Origin: WQXF01 sp031553615
GTDB taxonomy: Bacteria > Bacillota > Clostridia > Christensenellales > Aristaeellaceae
NCBI GenBank assembly: GCA_031553615.1
Contig: JAVBLJ010000023.1
Location: 1-64,000, forward strand
Length of the DNA stretch: 64,000 bases
Reading direction: 5' to 3'
The notes below the pieces were generated by a model that made no database searches, had not been told where the DNA came from, and worked only from the letters and a program-made list of their open reading frames with translations. Shown here in pieces: positions 8,567 to 18,395 of this stretch. The stretch's first letter is position 1, and the number at the start of each line of letters is the position of its first letter. The position numbers and the translations under genes were made by a program.

Positions 8567-9622
8567 CTAAAATACCTCTTTCCACATCACGATGTTGGAA
8601 GCGTCGAAAAGCTTGGGGTTGCCCAGCACGATCTCGCTCCCGCCATCCTCGCAGGCGGTGACCACCTTGTCGCCCAGGCTGCCTGCGGGCAATATTTGCC
8701 CGACGGCCCCGGTCAGCCTGCCATCGACCATCGCGTGCATGGCTTGCGCGGCCAAGTAGCCCAGGTCGGAGGGATTCCAAAGATACATCCAGGGGCATAC
8801 GCCGCTGGTGATGTAAGGCTCCATTTCGGAGGGCAGGCCCAGCCCGGTGACCCGGGTGCTTGCGCCGGTTTCGGTGATCACCTCGGCGGCGGCATTCAGC
8901 CCCACCGAGGTGGGCGCGATGATCAGCTTTAGATCCGGGAACTTCTTGAGCAGTCCACGCGTCTGGGCGGCGGAAGCGGCGCGCTCATCCTGGCCGTACA
9001 CGGTGTCGACCAGTTCGATGCCTGTGTACTTGTCCGGGTGGTTGGTCAGCTCAGAATGCATCCACGTCACCCATACGGATTGGTTGGGCATCTGCGGCGT
9101 GGTAGTAAGGATGGCGATTTGCCCCTGGCCGCCGATCATTTGCGTGCCCGCTTGAATGAGCACGCGGCCGATCATCTCGGGCGAGGTCTGCTGGATGTGC
9201 ACCATGCGATCCTGGGGATCGACGATGGAATCGAGGGAGACGACCGGAATGCCCGCAGCCACGGCCCGCTTGAGGGGTGGGGAAACCGAGGCGCGATCGT
9301 TAGCGGCGATGGCGATGGCGGCCACGCCCTCCCGCAGCAGCGCCTCCAGGCTCTCCGATTGGGAGGGGGAGCCGTCGTCGCCCGGCCCGGCGAGGCGGGG
9401 CTCTACGCCCAGCTCGCGGCAGGCCTGGGCAAAGCCTTCGTACATTTGGGCCATGTAGGGGTTGGTGGTGTACTTGACCACGATGGCGAACACGGGCGGA
9501 GGAACCGGGGCCGGTCCACTGGCGAGGGGCGGGGAAGCCTCACGCGGCTGGCAGCCCGCCATGGACAGCCAGCACACAAAGGCCAGCAGCGCCGACATCA
9601 AACGAAAGGTCTGTTTCCTCAT
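8567..9622 (-). CDS. lipoprotein sugar-binding protein encoded with a two-component system
   Basis: 351 residues. The N-terminus has a lipoprotein signal with lipobox SMAGC (Cys24), then a type I periplasmic-binding fold. Motifs (PNQSVWVTWM, MYLWNPSDLGYLAAQ) closely parallel the RhaS-like protein at 3692-4699, so the two are paralogues. Its ATG overlaps the response regulator stop by 4 bp (ATGA), which ties it to the kinase/regulator operon rather than to the transporter. By analogy with clostridial systems where a binding protein accompanies a YesM-type kinase, I infer that it presents sugar to the sensor kinase. It could also be a spare receptor for the importer. Confidence 0.82.
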   Translation of the reverse strand: MRKQTFRLMSALLAFVCWLSMAGCQPREASPPLASGPAPVPPPVFAIVVKYTTNPYMAQMYEGFAQACRELGVEPRLAGPGDDGSPSQSESLEALLREGVAAIAIAANDRASVSPPLKRAVAAGIPVVSLDSIVDPQDRMVHIQQTSPEMIGRVLIQAGTQMIGGQGQIAILTTTPQMPNQSVWVTWMHSELTNHPDKYTGIELVDTVYGQDERAASAAQTRGLLKKFPDLKLIIAPTSVGLNAAAEVITETGASTRVTGLGLPSEMEPYITSGVCPWMYLWNPSDLGYLAAQAMHAMVDGRLTGAVGQILPAGSLGDKVVTACEDGGSEIVLGNPKLFDASNIVMWKEVF

Positions 9623-11151
9623 GGTTCATCCTCCTGCCAGGATTGGTAGCCGGTGGGCCAAATCCCCTCGTTTTTCTTGAATATGCGCGAGAAATGATGC
9701 TGGCTCTTGAAGCCCACGGCCTCGGCGATTTCGCGGATCAGCAGGTCGGGCTGGGCCTGTAGCAGGCGCTTGGCCTGGTTTAGCCGCACCTGGGTCAGGT
9801 ATTCGGAGGGGGAGAGCGTGTACTTACGCCGGAACAACATGCTGATGTAGCTGGGCACATAGCCAAAGGAAGCGGCAAGAGTTTGGTTGGTGATGTGTTC
9901 GGCGTAGTGTTCGCGCAGATACCGCTCGATGGCGTCGATTACCGCATCCTGCCCGGCCTTGGCATCGGGGGCTGGATCGGGTGCGAGTTCGGTCAGTGAA
10001 TCGATGCTTTGCTCCAGCTCCGCCCACGAGAGCGACATGCAGATTTGATCGGGCAGCACGGTTTTCAGATGGCGGGCCAGCTCGCGCAGGGATTCTTGCT
10101 CGCTGTGCTCCAGGGCGGAAGCGGCCCCGGCGAATAGCGCCATCACCCGCTGCTGCGTCCACTGCTCCCGCTCCATGCGGGCGAGCAATTCCTTCTTTTC
10201 CCGCCCGTTCGCCACGCCCTGCCCCCCGGAAAGGATCGCGATCAGCGCATCGAGCGCGGCCGGATCGTGGAACGGCTGCGGCGTTTCGGCCACGTTCTCC
10301 GCCGGATCCAGCGGCAGGAGCAGGCTGCGGCCGATGCGCATGTGTTCGCGCAGCGCCTTGCGCAGCCGGGCAAACGACTTCCCGGTATCGCTAAGCGTGA
10401 CCGGGCTTTGAAAATAGGCGCAGCTCACCGGAATGCCTGCGCTGTCGAGCAGCGCTTCGTGCAGGCAGCGTACCCAGGAATCGATGTCCTCGCTCTGGGT
10501 TTGGAAGATCAGGATACGTTCCACCGGCGTGTTGCCCATGAAGGCCCAGGTGAATGCCGCGTAGCCGGGCGCAATCTCCTCGGCCAGCCGTTCCAGCGAG
10601 CGACCGCTCCAGCAATCTGCCGCCGGGTACATCTCCGCATCGTCCCCAAAGGGGAAGGAACCGGCGCAGAGCAGGCACAGGCCGATGGGGTCCTCGCTGG
10701 GTTGCGCGGTCAGTTCACCCTCGGCGGATTTGTTCAGCCGCATCGACAGGTCGCGCCGCAGCCGGACGCGGCTGTCCGCCATGTGCTGCGCACGGATACG
10801 GGCCAGCAGCTCCCGCAGGCTTTCGGCGGAGACCGGCTTGAGCAGATAATCGAGGCTTCGGGCGCGCATCGCATGGGATACATACGAAAAATCGGAATGG
10901 CCGGAGAGCGCCACGATGATCAGCTCCGGGTAGAGCTCGCGCAGTTGGTCCATGAGCTGCAGGCCGTCCATCACCGGCATGCGGATGTCGGTAAGCACCA
11001 CATCGCAGGGCGTGTGCCCAAGCACGTGCAGCGCCATCTGCCCATTGAGCGCGGTGCCCACCACCGAAAACGTGGGGTCGAGCTGTTCCACCATGGCGGC
11101 AATTCTTCTCAGCGTGGGCGGCTCGTCCTCAACGATCAGCACGCGGATCAT
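9619..11151 (-). CDS. response regulator with AraC-type DNA-binding domain (YesN-like)
   Basis: 510 residues. An N-terminal receiver domain (about 1-120) has the acidic pocket VEDE, phospho-acceptor DIRMPVMDG near residue 55 and KPVS near 105. A long middle region follows, then a C-terminal AraC/XylS helix-turn-helix pair (about 405-505: ITNQTLAASFGYVPSYISML and IREIAEAVGFKSQHHFSRIF). The start overlaps the kinase stop by 4 bp (ATGA) and GGAGG lies 9 bp upstream. It probably activates the neighbouring sugar ABC operon in response to extracellular sugar; targets are inferred from position only. Confidence 0.9.
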   Translation of the reverse strand: MIRVLIVEDEPPTLRRIAAMVEQLDPTFSVVGTALNGQMALHVLGHTPCDVVLTDIRMPVMDGLQLMDQLRELYPELIIVALSGHSDFSYVSHAMRARSLDYLLKPVSAESLRELLARIRAQHMADSRVRLRRDLSMRLNKSAEGELTAQPSEDPIGLCLLCAGSFPFGDDAEMYPAADCWSGRSLERLAEEIAPGYAAFTWAFMGNTPVERILIFQTQSEDIDSWVRCLHEALLDSAGIPVSCAYFQSPVTLSDTGKSFARLRKALREHMRIGRSLLLPLDPAENVAETPQPFHDPAALDALIAILSGGQGVANGREKKELLARMEREQWTQQRVMALFAGAASALEHSEQESLRELARHLKTVLPDQICMSLSWAELEQSIDSLTELAPDPAPDAKAGQDAVIDAIERYLREHYAEHITNQTLAASFGYVPSYISMLFRRKYTLSPSEYLTQVRLNQAKRLLQAQPDLLIREIAEAVGFKSQHHFSRIFKKNEGIWPTGYQSWQEDEP

Positions 11152-12983
11152 TGCATTGCACCTCCAATCGTCACGCGCAAACCGCCTTCGGGGCGGGATG
11201 CGATATCGAACTGCACTTGGTCGCCGCAGGTCAGCGTAAGCCGCAGCAGCGTGTTGATCAGGCCCATGCCGCCTAGCGAAAGCTCCTGGTAGTTTCCGGC
11301 CACGTCGTGCCTGTACTTTTCCATGCGCGCATACAGCGCTTGGATGTCGGCCTCGGTCATGCCCGCGCCGTTGTCCTCCACGGTCAAGCGCCAGCGCGCG
11401 CCCTCGGCCTGTACGCGGATGTGGATGTGCCAGGGCGGCTCGTTGGTAAAGCCGTGCACGAAGCAGTTCTCGGCCAGGGGCTGCACGGTGAGCCGGGGAA
11501 CCATGACCGCCAGCGTGGGCTCGTCGGCCTCGATTTCGTAGGTAAAAAGCTCCTCGTATCGGTCCTTCATGAGCGCCAGGTACAGGCGCGCGTGCTCCAG
11601 CTCCTCGCCCAGGGGCACGCTCTCGCGCTTGAAATCGGCCACGTACCGCAGCATGGCGGTCAGCTTCAGGCATTTTGCGACGGTCCGATCGTCGCCCGCC
11701 GCCTCGCTGGAACCGATGATGATGGACAGCGTGTTGTACAGAAAGTGCGGATTCATCTGCGATTGCAGCACCCGCATGTAGGCCTGCATCTCCAACACAA
11801 TGGATTTATCGAGCCGCGCGAGCATGGCGCGGAACGCCTCGTCGAGAGCGATCAATTCCTGCGTGGTATAGCCGAAGCGCTGCTGGCCTGCGTCCAGGCG
11901 CATGTTTTGCAGGTTTATGCCCTTGATGGAGGAGGAGAGCATGCGCAGGGGGCGCGAGATGCGCACCGCCATGTAATTGACGATAAAAAGGAACAGCGCC
12001 AGCAGCGCGACGCAGCCTAAAATCATAATCATATAGCTATTTCGATAGGGCAGGGTGAGCGCGGAGCCGGGCAGAGTGCGGCACAGAATCCAATCGGACT
12101 GCGTGACTCGCGAAACCAGCAACAGTTCCTCGCGGCGATCGTGCTCGTAGGAAAGCAGCACCGTGGGCTTGCCCGCCCCGCTCTGCGCATCCAGATGCGC
12201 GCGAATCTGCCCGTACGCACCGGATAGCGGGAAGCTTACCTGCGCCGGGTACATGAGCACGGGGTTTTGTGCGTCGCGATCGTTGATCAGGAAATACTCG
12301 CCGGGCATCTCGTCGGCCCAGAAGCCCAGCTTCTGCACCCGCGCGGCCTGGAACTGGATCGCCACCAGGCCGTAGGGCGTGGAGGTTTCGGTGTACGAAA
12401 GCGTGCGGTACAGGGAGAAAAGCTGCGCTCCCGGGTTGTTGGACCAGGAATCCTCGCAAAAGCCGGTCGCCAGAAATCCGGCCGGATTGTCTTGCAATTC
12501 CTGGGTGAGCGCGTCGAGCGCATCTACGTCGGCCAGGGTCTGCGCGATGCGCTCCTGGGTTTCGAAGAGCCTGCCGGTGCTTACGTAGTCGCCGTGGCGG
12601 TTGAACACGCTGATGCGGTCGGCGAAGCCGTCCACGCCGTTGATGCCCGCAAGCAGGCTGTCGATGCGTATGGTGTCCATCAGCTGATCGTCGAAGTAAT
12701 TCTTGCCGCCGCCCGCCGCGTTCTGCTTCTCATCCAGTGGGATGAACACGTTGAGCAACTCGTTGTTGCCCGCCACCTGGGTGGCCAGACGGCTGGCTTG
12801 GTTGATCAGCGCTTCGAGCTGCGAAAGGTTGCTTTCGAAAAGCTCCTGCTGGTGCAGTTTCTCCGTTTCGCGGTTCAGCGAAGAGGTGACGCTGATCAGC
12901 ACCACCGCAAACAGCACGATGATGCCCGCGATCACCGGCGCGTACGACAAAAACAGCCGATTTTTGAAATGGAATGTTTTCAT
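11148..12983 (-). CDS. membrane sensor histidine kinase (YesM-like)
   Basis: 611 residues. A membrane helix near residues 14-36, a large extracellular domain, a second helix near 312-335 followed by a HAMP-like segment (RISRPLRML), the His_kinase motif QSQMNPHFLYN (phospho-acceptor His near 414), and an HATPase domain with N-box PLAENCFVHG and G-box VEDNGAG. This is the standard YesM layout paired with AraC-type regulators that control carbohydrate use. It is the first gene of the kinase-regulator-binding protein operon. The sensed ligand may reach it through the lipoprotein at 8567-9622. Confidence 0.92.
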   Translation of the reverse strand: MKTFHFKNRLFLSYAPVIAGIIVLFAVVLISVTSSLNRETEKLHQQELFESNLSQLEALINQASRLATQVAGNNELLNVFIPLDEKQNAAGGGKNYFDDQLMDTIRIDSLLAGINGVDGFADRISVFNRHGDYVSTGRLFETQERIAQTLADVDALDALTQELQDNPAGFLATGFCEDSWSNNPGAQLFSLYRTLSYTETSTPYGLVAIQFQAARVQKLGFWADEMPGEYFLINDRDAQNPVLMYPAQVSFPLSGAYGQIRAHLDAQSGAGKPTVLLSYEHDRREELLLVSRVTQSDWILCRTLPGSALTLPYRNSYMIMILGCVALLALFLFIVNYMAVRISRPLRMLSSSIKGINLQNMRLDAGQQRFGYTTQELIALDEAFRAMLARLDKSIVLEMQAYMRVLQSQMNPHFLYNTLSIIIGSSEAAGDDRTVAKCLKLTAMLRYVADFKRESVPLGEELEHARLYLALMKDRYEELFTYEIEADEPTLAVMVPRLTVQPLAENCFVHGFTNEPPWHIHIRVQAEGARWRLTVEDNGAGMTEADIQALYARMEKYRHDVAGNYQELSLGGMGLINTLLRLTLTCGDQVQFDIASRPEGGLRVTIGGAMQ

Positions 12984-13090
12984 GCCGCCATTATACCCAG
13001 CAAGCCGAGAAGAGTAAACCTTTTTGTGAGCCTATCCGTGTGGTGGTGTGTGGAGGTGTGCGGAGGGCAGGGCGAGGGGAATCGCGCTCG

Positions 13091-13119
13091 TTGATTTTCG
13101 AAGGAAGATTGTGTATGCT
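13091..13119 (+). promoter_or_regulatory. putative promoter for the serine hydrolase gene
   Basis: TTGATT (13091-13096), a 17-bp spacer and TATGCT (13114-13119). It leaves a leader of about 100 nt that contains the palindrome CATTCGTTCATGCATGAATG at 13166-13185. GT-rich DNA lies upstream between the two divergent genes. Confidence 0.4.
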
Positions 13120-13225
13120 TGTTGTGTGTGTTTTTGGAAGAGAATGTGTGTTTTCGACCCCAATACATTCGTTCATGCATGAATGCACGCAAGAATGACG
13201 CGGGAGAAGAACGGGGGGAGTGACC

Positions 13226-14671
13226 TTGGCGATGGAACGGCAGGGGATTCCGGCGGAGCATGTGTTGCGGTTTTTGAAGCGGCTGGAGGAGCAAGCGGTG
13301 TGCATGCACGGCTTTTTGCTGGAGCGCGGAGGTGAAACGATGGCGGAGGGATATTGGCGACCCTTTTCCGCCGAGCAGCCCCACCGCATGTTTTCCATCA
13401 GCAAATCGATGACGGCGCTGGCGGTGGGCATGCTGATCGGTCAAGGGAAGCTGGCGCTGAGCGACCGGATCGTCCGCTTCTTTCCGGAATTTTTGTCGGA
13501 GACCGTGCCGTCCGCATTGGAGAAGCTGGTGCTGCGCGACATGCTGCGCATGGCCACCTGCCATGCCTTCACCACCTACAAGCAAACGCTGGATGCGAAC
13601 TGGGCCCGCACCTTTTTCATCGTGCCGCCCTCCCATGAGCCGGGCACGGTGTTTGCCTACGATACCTCGTGCTCCCAAGTGCTGGCCGCGCTGGTGGAGA
13701 AGTTGACGGGCATGCCCCTGCTCGATTATCTGCAAAAAAACCTGCTCGATCCCCTTGGTGCGACGGGTGCGAAGCATTGGCTGGCTGACCCTTCGGGCAC
13801 CAGCCAGGGCGGATCGGGGCTGGTGATGACGCTGCGCGACCTAGTGAAGGTGGCGCACTTCTGCATGGGCGATGGCCGCGGCATCGTGCCTCAGGATTTT
13901 TTGCGCGCGGCGACCTCCAAGCAAATTGGTACGCCAATGCAGGAACGGCCCGAGGAGCGGCACGGCTATGGCTATCAATTTTGGTGCACCCGCGATGGGT
14001 TCATGATGTACGGCATGGGCGGCCAGCTGGCGATCTGCGTGCCGCGCTTGCAGCTGGCGCTGTGCACCACGGCGGATACGCAGTTTGATTCGTATGGCGT
14101 GCAGCGCATTCACGATGCGTTTTTCGAAGAGATCGTAGACCGATTCGCGTTGGGCGAGGATGCGCGCGAGCCGGAGACCGGGACGGAGACGGCGACCGAG
14201 GCGACCGAGGCGGATCGCCTGCTGACCGCGTACCTTGCGGAGCTTTCGGTGAAGCCGCTGCCGAGCGAGCCCCGTTTTGCGGTGGAGACCGAAGGAAGCT
14301 TTCACATGGAGCGCAACCCCATGGGCATCACCGAGCTGTGGCTGGAACCCGGCGCGCTCTGCCTGCTTCGTGGAGATCAATCGTCCGGCGGAGAATGGAA
14401 GCGCATCGCGTTCGGCATGGGGAGCATGGCGCGCGGCGAATTCCCGGGGAGCTCGGAGCCCTGTATCGCTTCGGCAGGTTGGGTGGAGCCGGGGGTGCTG
14501 CGTGTTTTGTGCCACATAATTGGGGATACGCCTTGTGGCGTGGACATTTTGCTGGCCTTCGCCGGGGAGGCCGTCGTCCTGCAGGCGAAGCGCGTGCAAG
14601 ACCCGATTACGGCAGGGTTTTCCGGCATTGCCAGCGGACATCGCGTGCAAGGGGCGCGATGCGAGCGGTGA
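13226..14671 (+). CDS. serine hydrolase, beta-lactamase/esterase class C family
   Basis: About 481 residues. The SxxK motif of penicillin-binding-like serine hydrolases is clear (SISKSMTA, near residues 57-64) and YDTS near 147 occupies the position of the YxN motif. A C-terminal extra domain of about 150 residues follows a linker rich in T/E/A repeats (near 313-330). There is no signal peptide, so it is probably a cytoplasmic esterase or amidase, not an antibiotic-resistance enzyme. I favour TTG at 13226, 7 bp after GGGGGG; GTG at 13220 sits too close to that site and ATG at 13232 rather far. It lies upstream of an acetylesterase-like gene, so a deacylating role is possible. Confidence 0.75.
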   Translation: MAMERQGIPAEHVLRFLKRLEEQAVCMHGFLLERGGETMAEGYWRPFSAEQPHRMFSISKSMTALAVGMLIGQGKLALSDRIVRFFPEFLSETVPSALEKLVLRDMLRMATCHAFTTYKQTLDANWARTFFIVPPSHEPGTVFAYDTSCSQVLAALVEKLTGMPLLDYLQKNLLDPLGATGAKHWLADPSGTSQGGSGLVMTLRDLVKVAHFCMGDGRGIVPQDFLRAATSKQIGTPMQERPEERHGYGYQFWCTRDGFMMYGMGGQLAICVPRLQLALCTTADTQFDSYGVQRIHDAFFEEIVDRFALGEDAREPETGTETATEATEADRLLTAYLAELSVKPLPSEPRFAVETEGSFHMERNPMGITELWLEPGALCLLRGDQSSGGEWKRIAFGMGSMARGEFPGSSEPCIASAGWVEPGVLRVLCHIIGDTPCGVDILLAFAGEAVVLQAKRVQDPITAGFSGIASGHRVQGARCER

Positions 14672-14731
14672 TTGCGCTGTGATCGTATTGAGGGATGGCA
14701 AAACGATATCTAAATAGAGGAGACTCTTCAT

Positions 14732-15412
14732 ATGAATGATGGGGTGAATGACATGCAAACAATCTATATCGTGGGCGATTCTACGGTGGATACCAACACG
14801 CCGCCCTACTACGGCTGGGGCGGGCAGCTAGCGCCGCTGCTCCCGCATGCGCGGATTGTCAACACCGCCGCCAGCGGACGGTCGTCCAAAAGCTTTCTGG
14901 ATGAGGGGCTTTTTGCCGAGACGCAGCGGAGCATGCAGCCCGGCGATCTCCTGCTGGTCGGCTTTGGCCACAACGATGAAAAGGACGATGCCGCCCGCCA
15001 TACTGACCCGGAAACCACCTTTCCGCAAATGCTGATGGTGTATGTGGAGGCGGCGCGCAAGGCGGGGGCTGTGCCGGTGCTTTGCACCAGCGTGAGCCGA
15101 AACTTTTTTGTGGGTGCGGAGGGCGATTTCTTGCTCTACACCCATGGTGCGTACCCGGCTGCGGAGCGCAGCCTGTGCCAGCGGGAGGGGGTGGCGCTGA
15201 TCGATCTGGAGAAGCAGACGCGTGCGCTGCTGCTTTCGAAGGGGGCCGCTGCCGCCTGCGAACTCTTCGTCAATCTACAGCCGGGTGAGGATGAGCGCTA
15301 CCCTCAAGGCATCGAGGACAAGACGCATTTTAGCCTGCTGGGGGCGCAAACCGTCGCACAGATGGTGGCGCAAGGGTTGGTGCGGCTGGGCTTGGTGGAT
15401 CAACCGGCCTGA
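14732..15412 (+). CDS. SGNH hydrolase, rhamnogalacturonan acetylesterase-like
   Basis: 226 residues. The block I motif GDSTVD near residue 15, the Gly block, GHND near 74 and the terminal DKTHFS catalytic Asp/His pair match the rhamnogalacturonan acetylesterase subfamily of SGNH hydrolases, which remove acetyl groups from pectin fragments. A GAGGAG site lies 8 bp before the ATG. No signal peptide, so it would act on imported oligosaccharides. It lies 60 bp after the serine hydrolase and close to the rhamnose-like importer, which fits a pectin-related role; the actual substrate is inferred. Confidence 0.82.
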   Translation: MNDGVNDMQTIYIVGDSTVDTNTPPYYGWGGQLAPLLPHARIVNTAASGRSSKSFLDEGLFAETQRSMQPGDLLLVGFGHNDEKDDAARHTDPETTFPQMLMVYVEAARKAGAVPVLCTSVSRNFFVGAEGDFLLYTHGAYPAAERSLCQREGVALIDLEKQTRALLLSKGAAAACELFVNLQPGEDERYPQGIEDKTHFSLLGAQTVAQMVAQGLVRLGLVDQPA

Positions 15413-15492
15413 AATGCAGGTCGCCAAATGTGCTTCGGTAGTTGAACTTTTGGGGCGGATGGACGGGATTTGTGTTTTTTTTGTCAAAGCAA

Positions 15493-15521
15493 TTGACGCG
15501 GTTACTTTCCTGTGTTAATAT
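15493..15521 (+). promoter_or_regulatory. sigma-A-like promoter of the ROK/mms operon
   Basis: TTGACG (15493-15498), a 17-bp spacer and TAATAT (15516-15521), in AT-rich DNA about 75 bp before the ROK gene start. Confidence 0.6.
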
Positions 15522-15595
15522 ATTTACAGAGTTTAGTATTTCGGGGCGCAGCACGCCTTTTTTGTGTATACAGTTTTGCGGAAAGAGGTTGCGCT

Positions 15596-16792
15596 ATGCT
15601 GAATGCAACGGGCAGCAACAACAGTGATTTGACGGAGATGAACCGTTCGGCAGTGCTCAGGGTGCTGCAGCGGCGCGAGGTATGCTCCCGCGCGGATATC
15701 GCCCGCCAAACCGGCCTGACCCAGCCTGCCATCACCAAAATCGTGGCGACGCTTATGGAAATGGGCGCGGTTGCCGAGGTCGGCAGCTTCAAGGGAAACA
15801 CCAACCACCGCTCGATTGGGCTCAAGCTGAATGCCGATAAACACCAGATCATGGGGGTCAAGTTTGCCAGACAATCGTTTGCGGTGGGGGTATTCGATAT
15901 CTCAGGCAAAATCTACACCCAAACCGAGACGGATTACCCCAGCGATGCAGATCAGCAGACCGTGCTGACCGCCATGAAGGCGCAAATACGCGCCATGCTG
16001 GAGACATACAAACACGTGGTGGCCATTGGCCTAGCGCTGCCGGGGCCGTATCTGCGGGGCGATGGGTACATTGCCGTGATGACCCAAATGCCCACTTGGC
16101 ACAACATCAACTTTATCCATGAGTTCGAGGATGCGTTCGATAAGCCGGTATTCATCGAGCACGATGCCAATGCGGGGGCGTTGGCCGAATGGCTGTTTGG
16201 CGACCATGCTCAGCCGTTGCACACGCTGGCCTACTTTCTGCTGGGCGAGGGCGTGGGCGCGGGCGTAATCGAGCGCGGAAACCTGCTGCTGGGCACGCAG
16301 GGCACTGCTTGCGAGGTGGGGCACATCAGCGTGGATGTGCGGGGTCCGCGTTGCGAGTGCGGAAACCGGGGGTGCCTGGAGCTGTTCTGCTCCGCCCAGG
16401 CCGTGCTCAAAGCGGCGCGGCAGCGCGTGCCGGAATGCTTTACGGAGGGCCATGTGCAGGGCTGTGAGGCTGTTTTTGAGGCGGCGCAGGCGGGGAACAC
16501 AAGGGCGCAAGAAGTCGTTCGGGAGATTGCGGAGTACATCGGCTACGGCTGCGTGACCTTGATCAACGCCTACAACCCGGATATCATCGTGCTGGGCGAC
16601 AGTATTTCGCATGGCGGGGAGCTGCTGCTCGGCACGGTGCGCGAGGTGGTGCGTCAGCGCATCGTCCCCGAGCTGTGCGACAAGGTGCAGATCAAGCTTT
16701 CGAACTTGAAGGTGGACCCTACGCTGTACGGCGCGGCCGCCGTAGCGACGGACAAGGTACTGCAATTGCCGAGCGCGTTTTTGGCGGTGTAG
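15596..16792 (+). CDS. ROK-family transcriptional regulator (XylR/NagC-like)
   Basis: 398 residues. An N-terminal winged helix-turn-helix (SRADIARQTGLTQPAITKIV, near 36-55) is followed by a ROK sugar-kinase-like domain with EHDANAGALAEW, an EVGHISVD segment and the zinc motif CECGNRGCLE. This is the layout of XylR/NagC repressors that sense sugars or sugar phosphates. I start at 15596 (MLNATGSN), preceded by AGAGG; the frame extends upstream through the promoter and that part is not coding. It lies 37 bp before the monosaccharide importer and probably represses it. Confidence 0.9.
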   Translation: MLNATGSNNSDLTEMNRSAVLRVLQRREVCSRADIARQTGLTQPAITKIVATLMEMGAVAEVGSFKGNTNHRSIGLKLNADKHQIMGVKFARQSFAVGVFDISGKIYTQTETDYPSDADQQTVLTAMKAQIRAMLETYKHVVAIGLALPGPYLRGDGYIAVMTQMPTWHNINFIHEFEDAFDKPVFIEHDANAGALAEWLFGDHAQPLHTLAYFLLGEGVGAGVIERGNLLLGTQGTACEVGHISVDVRGPRCECGNRGCLELFCSAQAVLKAARQRVPECFTEGHVQGCEAVFEAAQAGNTRAQEVVREIAEYIGYGCVTLINAYNPDIIVLGDSISHGGELLLGTVREVVRQRIVPELCDKVQIKLSNLKVDPTLYGAAAVATDKVLQLPSAFLAV

Positions 16793-16829
16793 ACGCCAAG
16801 ACATTCGGTAGGGCATAGGGGGTAAGGGT

Positions 16830-18395
16830 ATGGAGCATCCGTTGATTCTGCAGATGCAAGGCATCACCAAGGTATTCCCAGGCGTTCGCGCACTAGACGA
16901 CGTGACGCTGGAGGTGCATCAGGGCGACATTCACGCGATCTGCGGCGAGAATGGCGCGGGCAAATCGACCTTGATGAAGGTCCTTTCCGGCGTGTACCCG
17001 CACGGATCGTACGAGGGCAAGATCATCTACAATGGGAAAGAGATGGCCTTCAAGGACATCAAGGAATCGGAGAACGCAGGCATCGCCATTATCCACCAGG
17101 AGCTGACGATGATCCCGGAGCTTTCCATCACCGAAAACATATTCATGGGCAATGAAGTGGTCAAGCACGGCTTAATCGATTGGGATGCCGCGCATCGCCG
17201 CACCGTTGACCTGCTGACGCGTGTGGGGTTGACCATCGAGCCGCACACCCTCATCAAGCATTTGGGCGTGGGCCAGCAGCAGCTGGTGGAGATCGCCAAG
17301 GCGCTTTCGAAGAACGTGCAGCTGCTGATTCTCGATGAGCCCACCTCGGCGCTGAACGAGGCCGATACCGCCAATCTATTTGAGCTGTTGCGTTCCCTAA
17401 AGAGCAAGGGCATCACCGCTATCATGATTTCGCACAAGCTCAACGAGATTGCCGCGATATCGGACGCCGTCACCGTCATCCGCGACGGGCACACCGTGGA
17501 AACCTACGCGGTCGAGGCCGGGCATGTCGACGAGGATCGCATCATTCGCTCCATGGTGGGCCGATCGCTGGAGAACCGCTATCCAGCCCACGAGTCGCAC
17601 CCCGGCGACGTTATTTTCGAAGTGGCCGATTGGTGCGTGGAGGATCCGAACGTGCCGGGCCGCATGGTGTGCAAGAACTCAAGTTTCAAAGTGCGCGCCG
17701 GAGAGATCGTCGGCTTCGCAGGGCTGATGGGCGCGGGTCGCACCGAGCTCATGCGTTCCGTATTTGGGCGCAACTACGGCGTATACCGCAGCGGCTCCAT
17801 CAAGATCAAGGGCCAGGAAGCGCACATCCCCACGGTCGCATCCGCCATTGCGCATGGCATCGCGTACGTGCCCGAGGATCGCAAGACGCTGGGGCTCAAC
17901 CTTCTGGACAGCATCCGCACGACCATCGTCTCGGCCAATCTAAAGGGGATACTGCGCGGCAGGCTGCTGGATTTGGATCGGGAGATGCAGGTTGCGGGGA
18001 AGTATCGTCAATCCATGAGCATCAAGACGCACGACGTGAGCGTGGGCGTATCCACCCTGTCGGGCGGCAACCAGCAAAAGGCCGTGCTGGGCAAGTGGAT
18101 GTTCACCGAACCCGAGGTGCTCATACTGGACGAGCCCACGCGCGGCATCGACGTAGGCGCGAAGTACGAGATTTACCGCCTGATTCAAGAGATAGCGGAT
18201 CAGGGGAAGGCCGTCATCATGATTTCCTCCGAATTGCCGGAGCTGCTGGGCGTTACGGATCGTATCTACACCATTTTTGAGGGGCATGTGACGGGGGTTA
18301 TTGACCGTAAGGATGCCGACCAGGAGACGCTGATGAAAATGATGACAAAGCTTCCCGGTGCAGTGGCCGGATCGAATAAAGGAGGCGTTGCATAA
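16830..18395 (+). CDS. mmsA: multiple-monosaccharide ABC transporter ATP-binding protein
   Basis: 521 residues, two ABC domains. Walker A CGENGAGKST and signature LGVGQQQLVEIAKAL come first; then the degenerate second Walker A GLMGAGRTE, LSGGNQQKAVLGKW and VLILDEPTRGIDVG. The family (GguA/MmsA) works with ChvE-type receptors to import xylose, arabinose, glucose, galactose and related sugars. Its stop overlaps the permease start by one base (TAATG). It is the second gene of the ROK-mmsA-mmsB-chvE unit. Confidence 0.92.
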   Translation: MEHPLILQMQGITKVFPGVRALDDVTLEVHQGDIHAICGENGAGKSTLMKVLSGVYPHGSYEGKIIYNGKEMAFKDIKESENAGIAIIHQELTMIPELSITENIFMGNEVVKHGLIDWDAAHRRTVDLLTRVGLTIEPHTLIKHLGVGQQQLVEIAKALSKNVQLLILDEPTSALNEADTANLFELLRSLKSKGITAIMISHKLNEIAAISDAVTVIRDGHTVETYAVEAGHVDEDRIIRSMVGRSLENRYPAHESHPGDVIFEVADWCVEDPNVPGRMVCKNSSFKVRAGEIVGFAGLMGAGRTELMRSVFGRNYGVYRSGSIKIKGQEAHIPTVASAIAHGIAYVPEDRKTLGLNLLDSIRTTIVSANLKGILRGRLLDLDREMQVAGKYRQSMSIKTHDVSVGVSTLSGGNQQKAVLGKWMFTEPEVLILDEPTRGIDVGAKYEIYRLIQEIADQGKAVIMISSELPELLGVTDRIYTIFEGHVTGVIDRKDADQETLMKMMTKLPGAVAGSNKGGVA

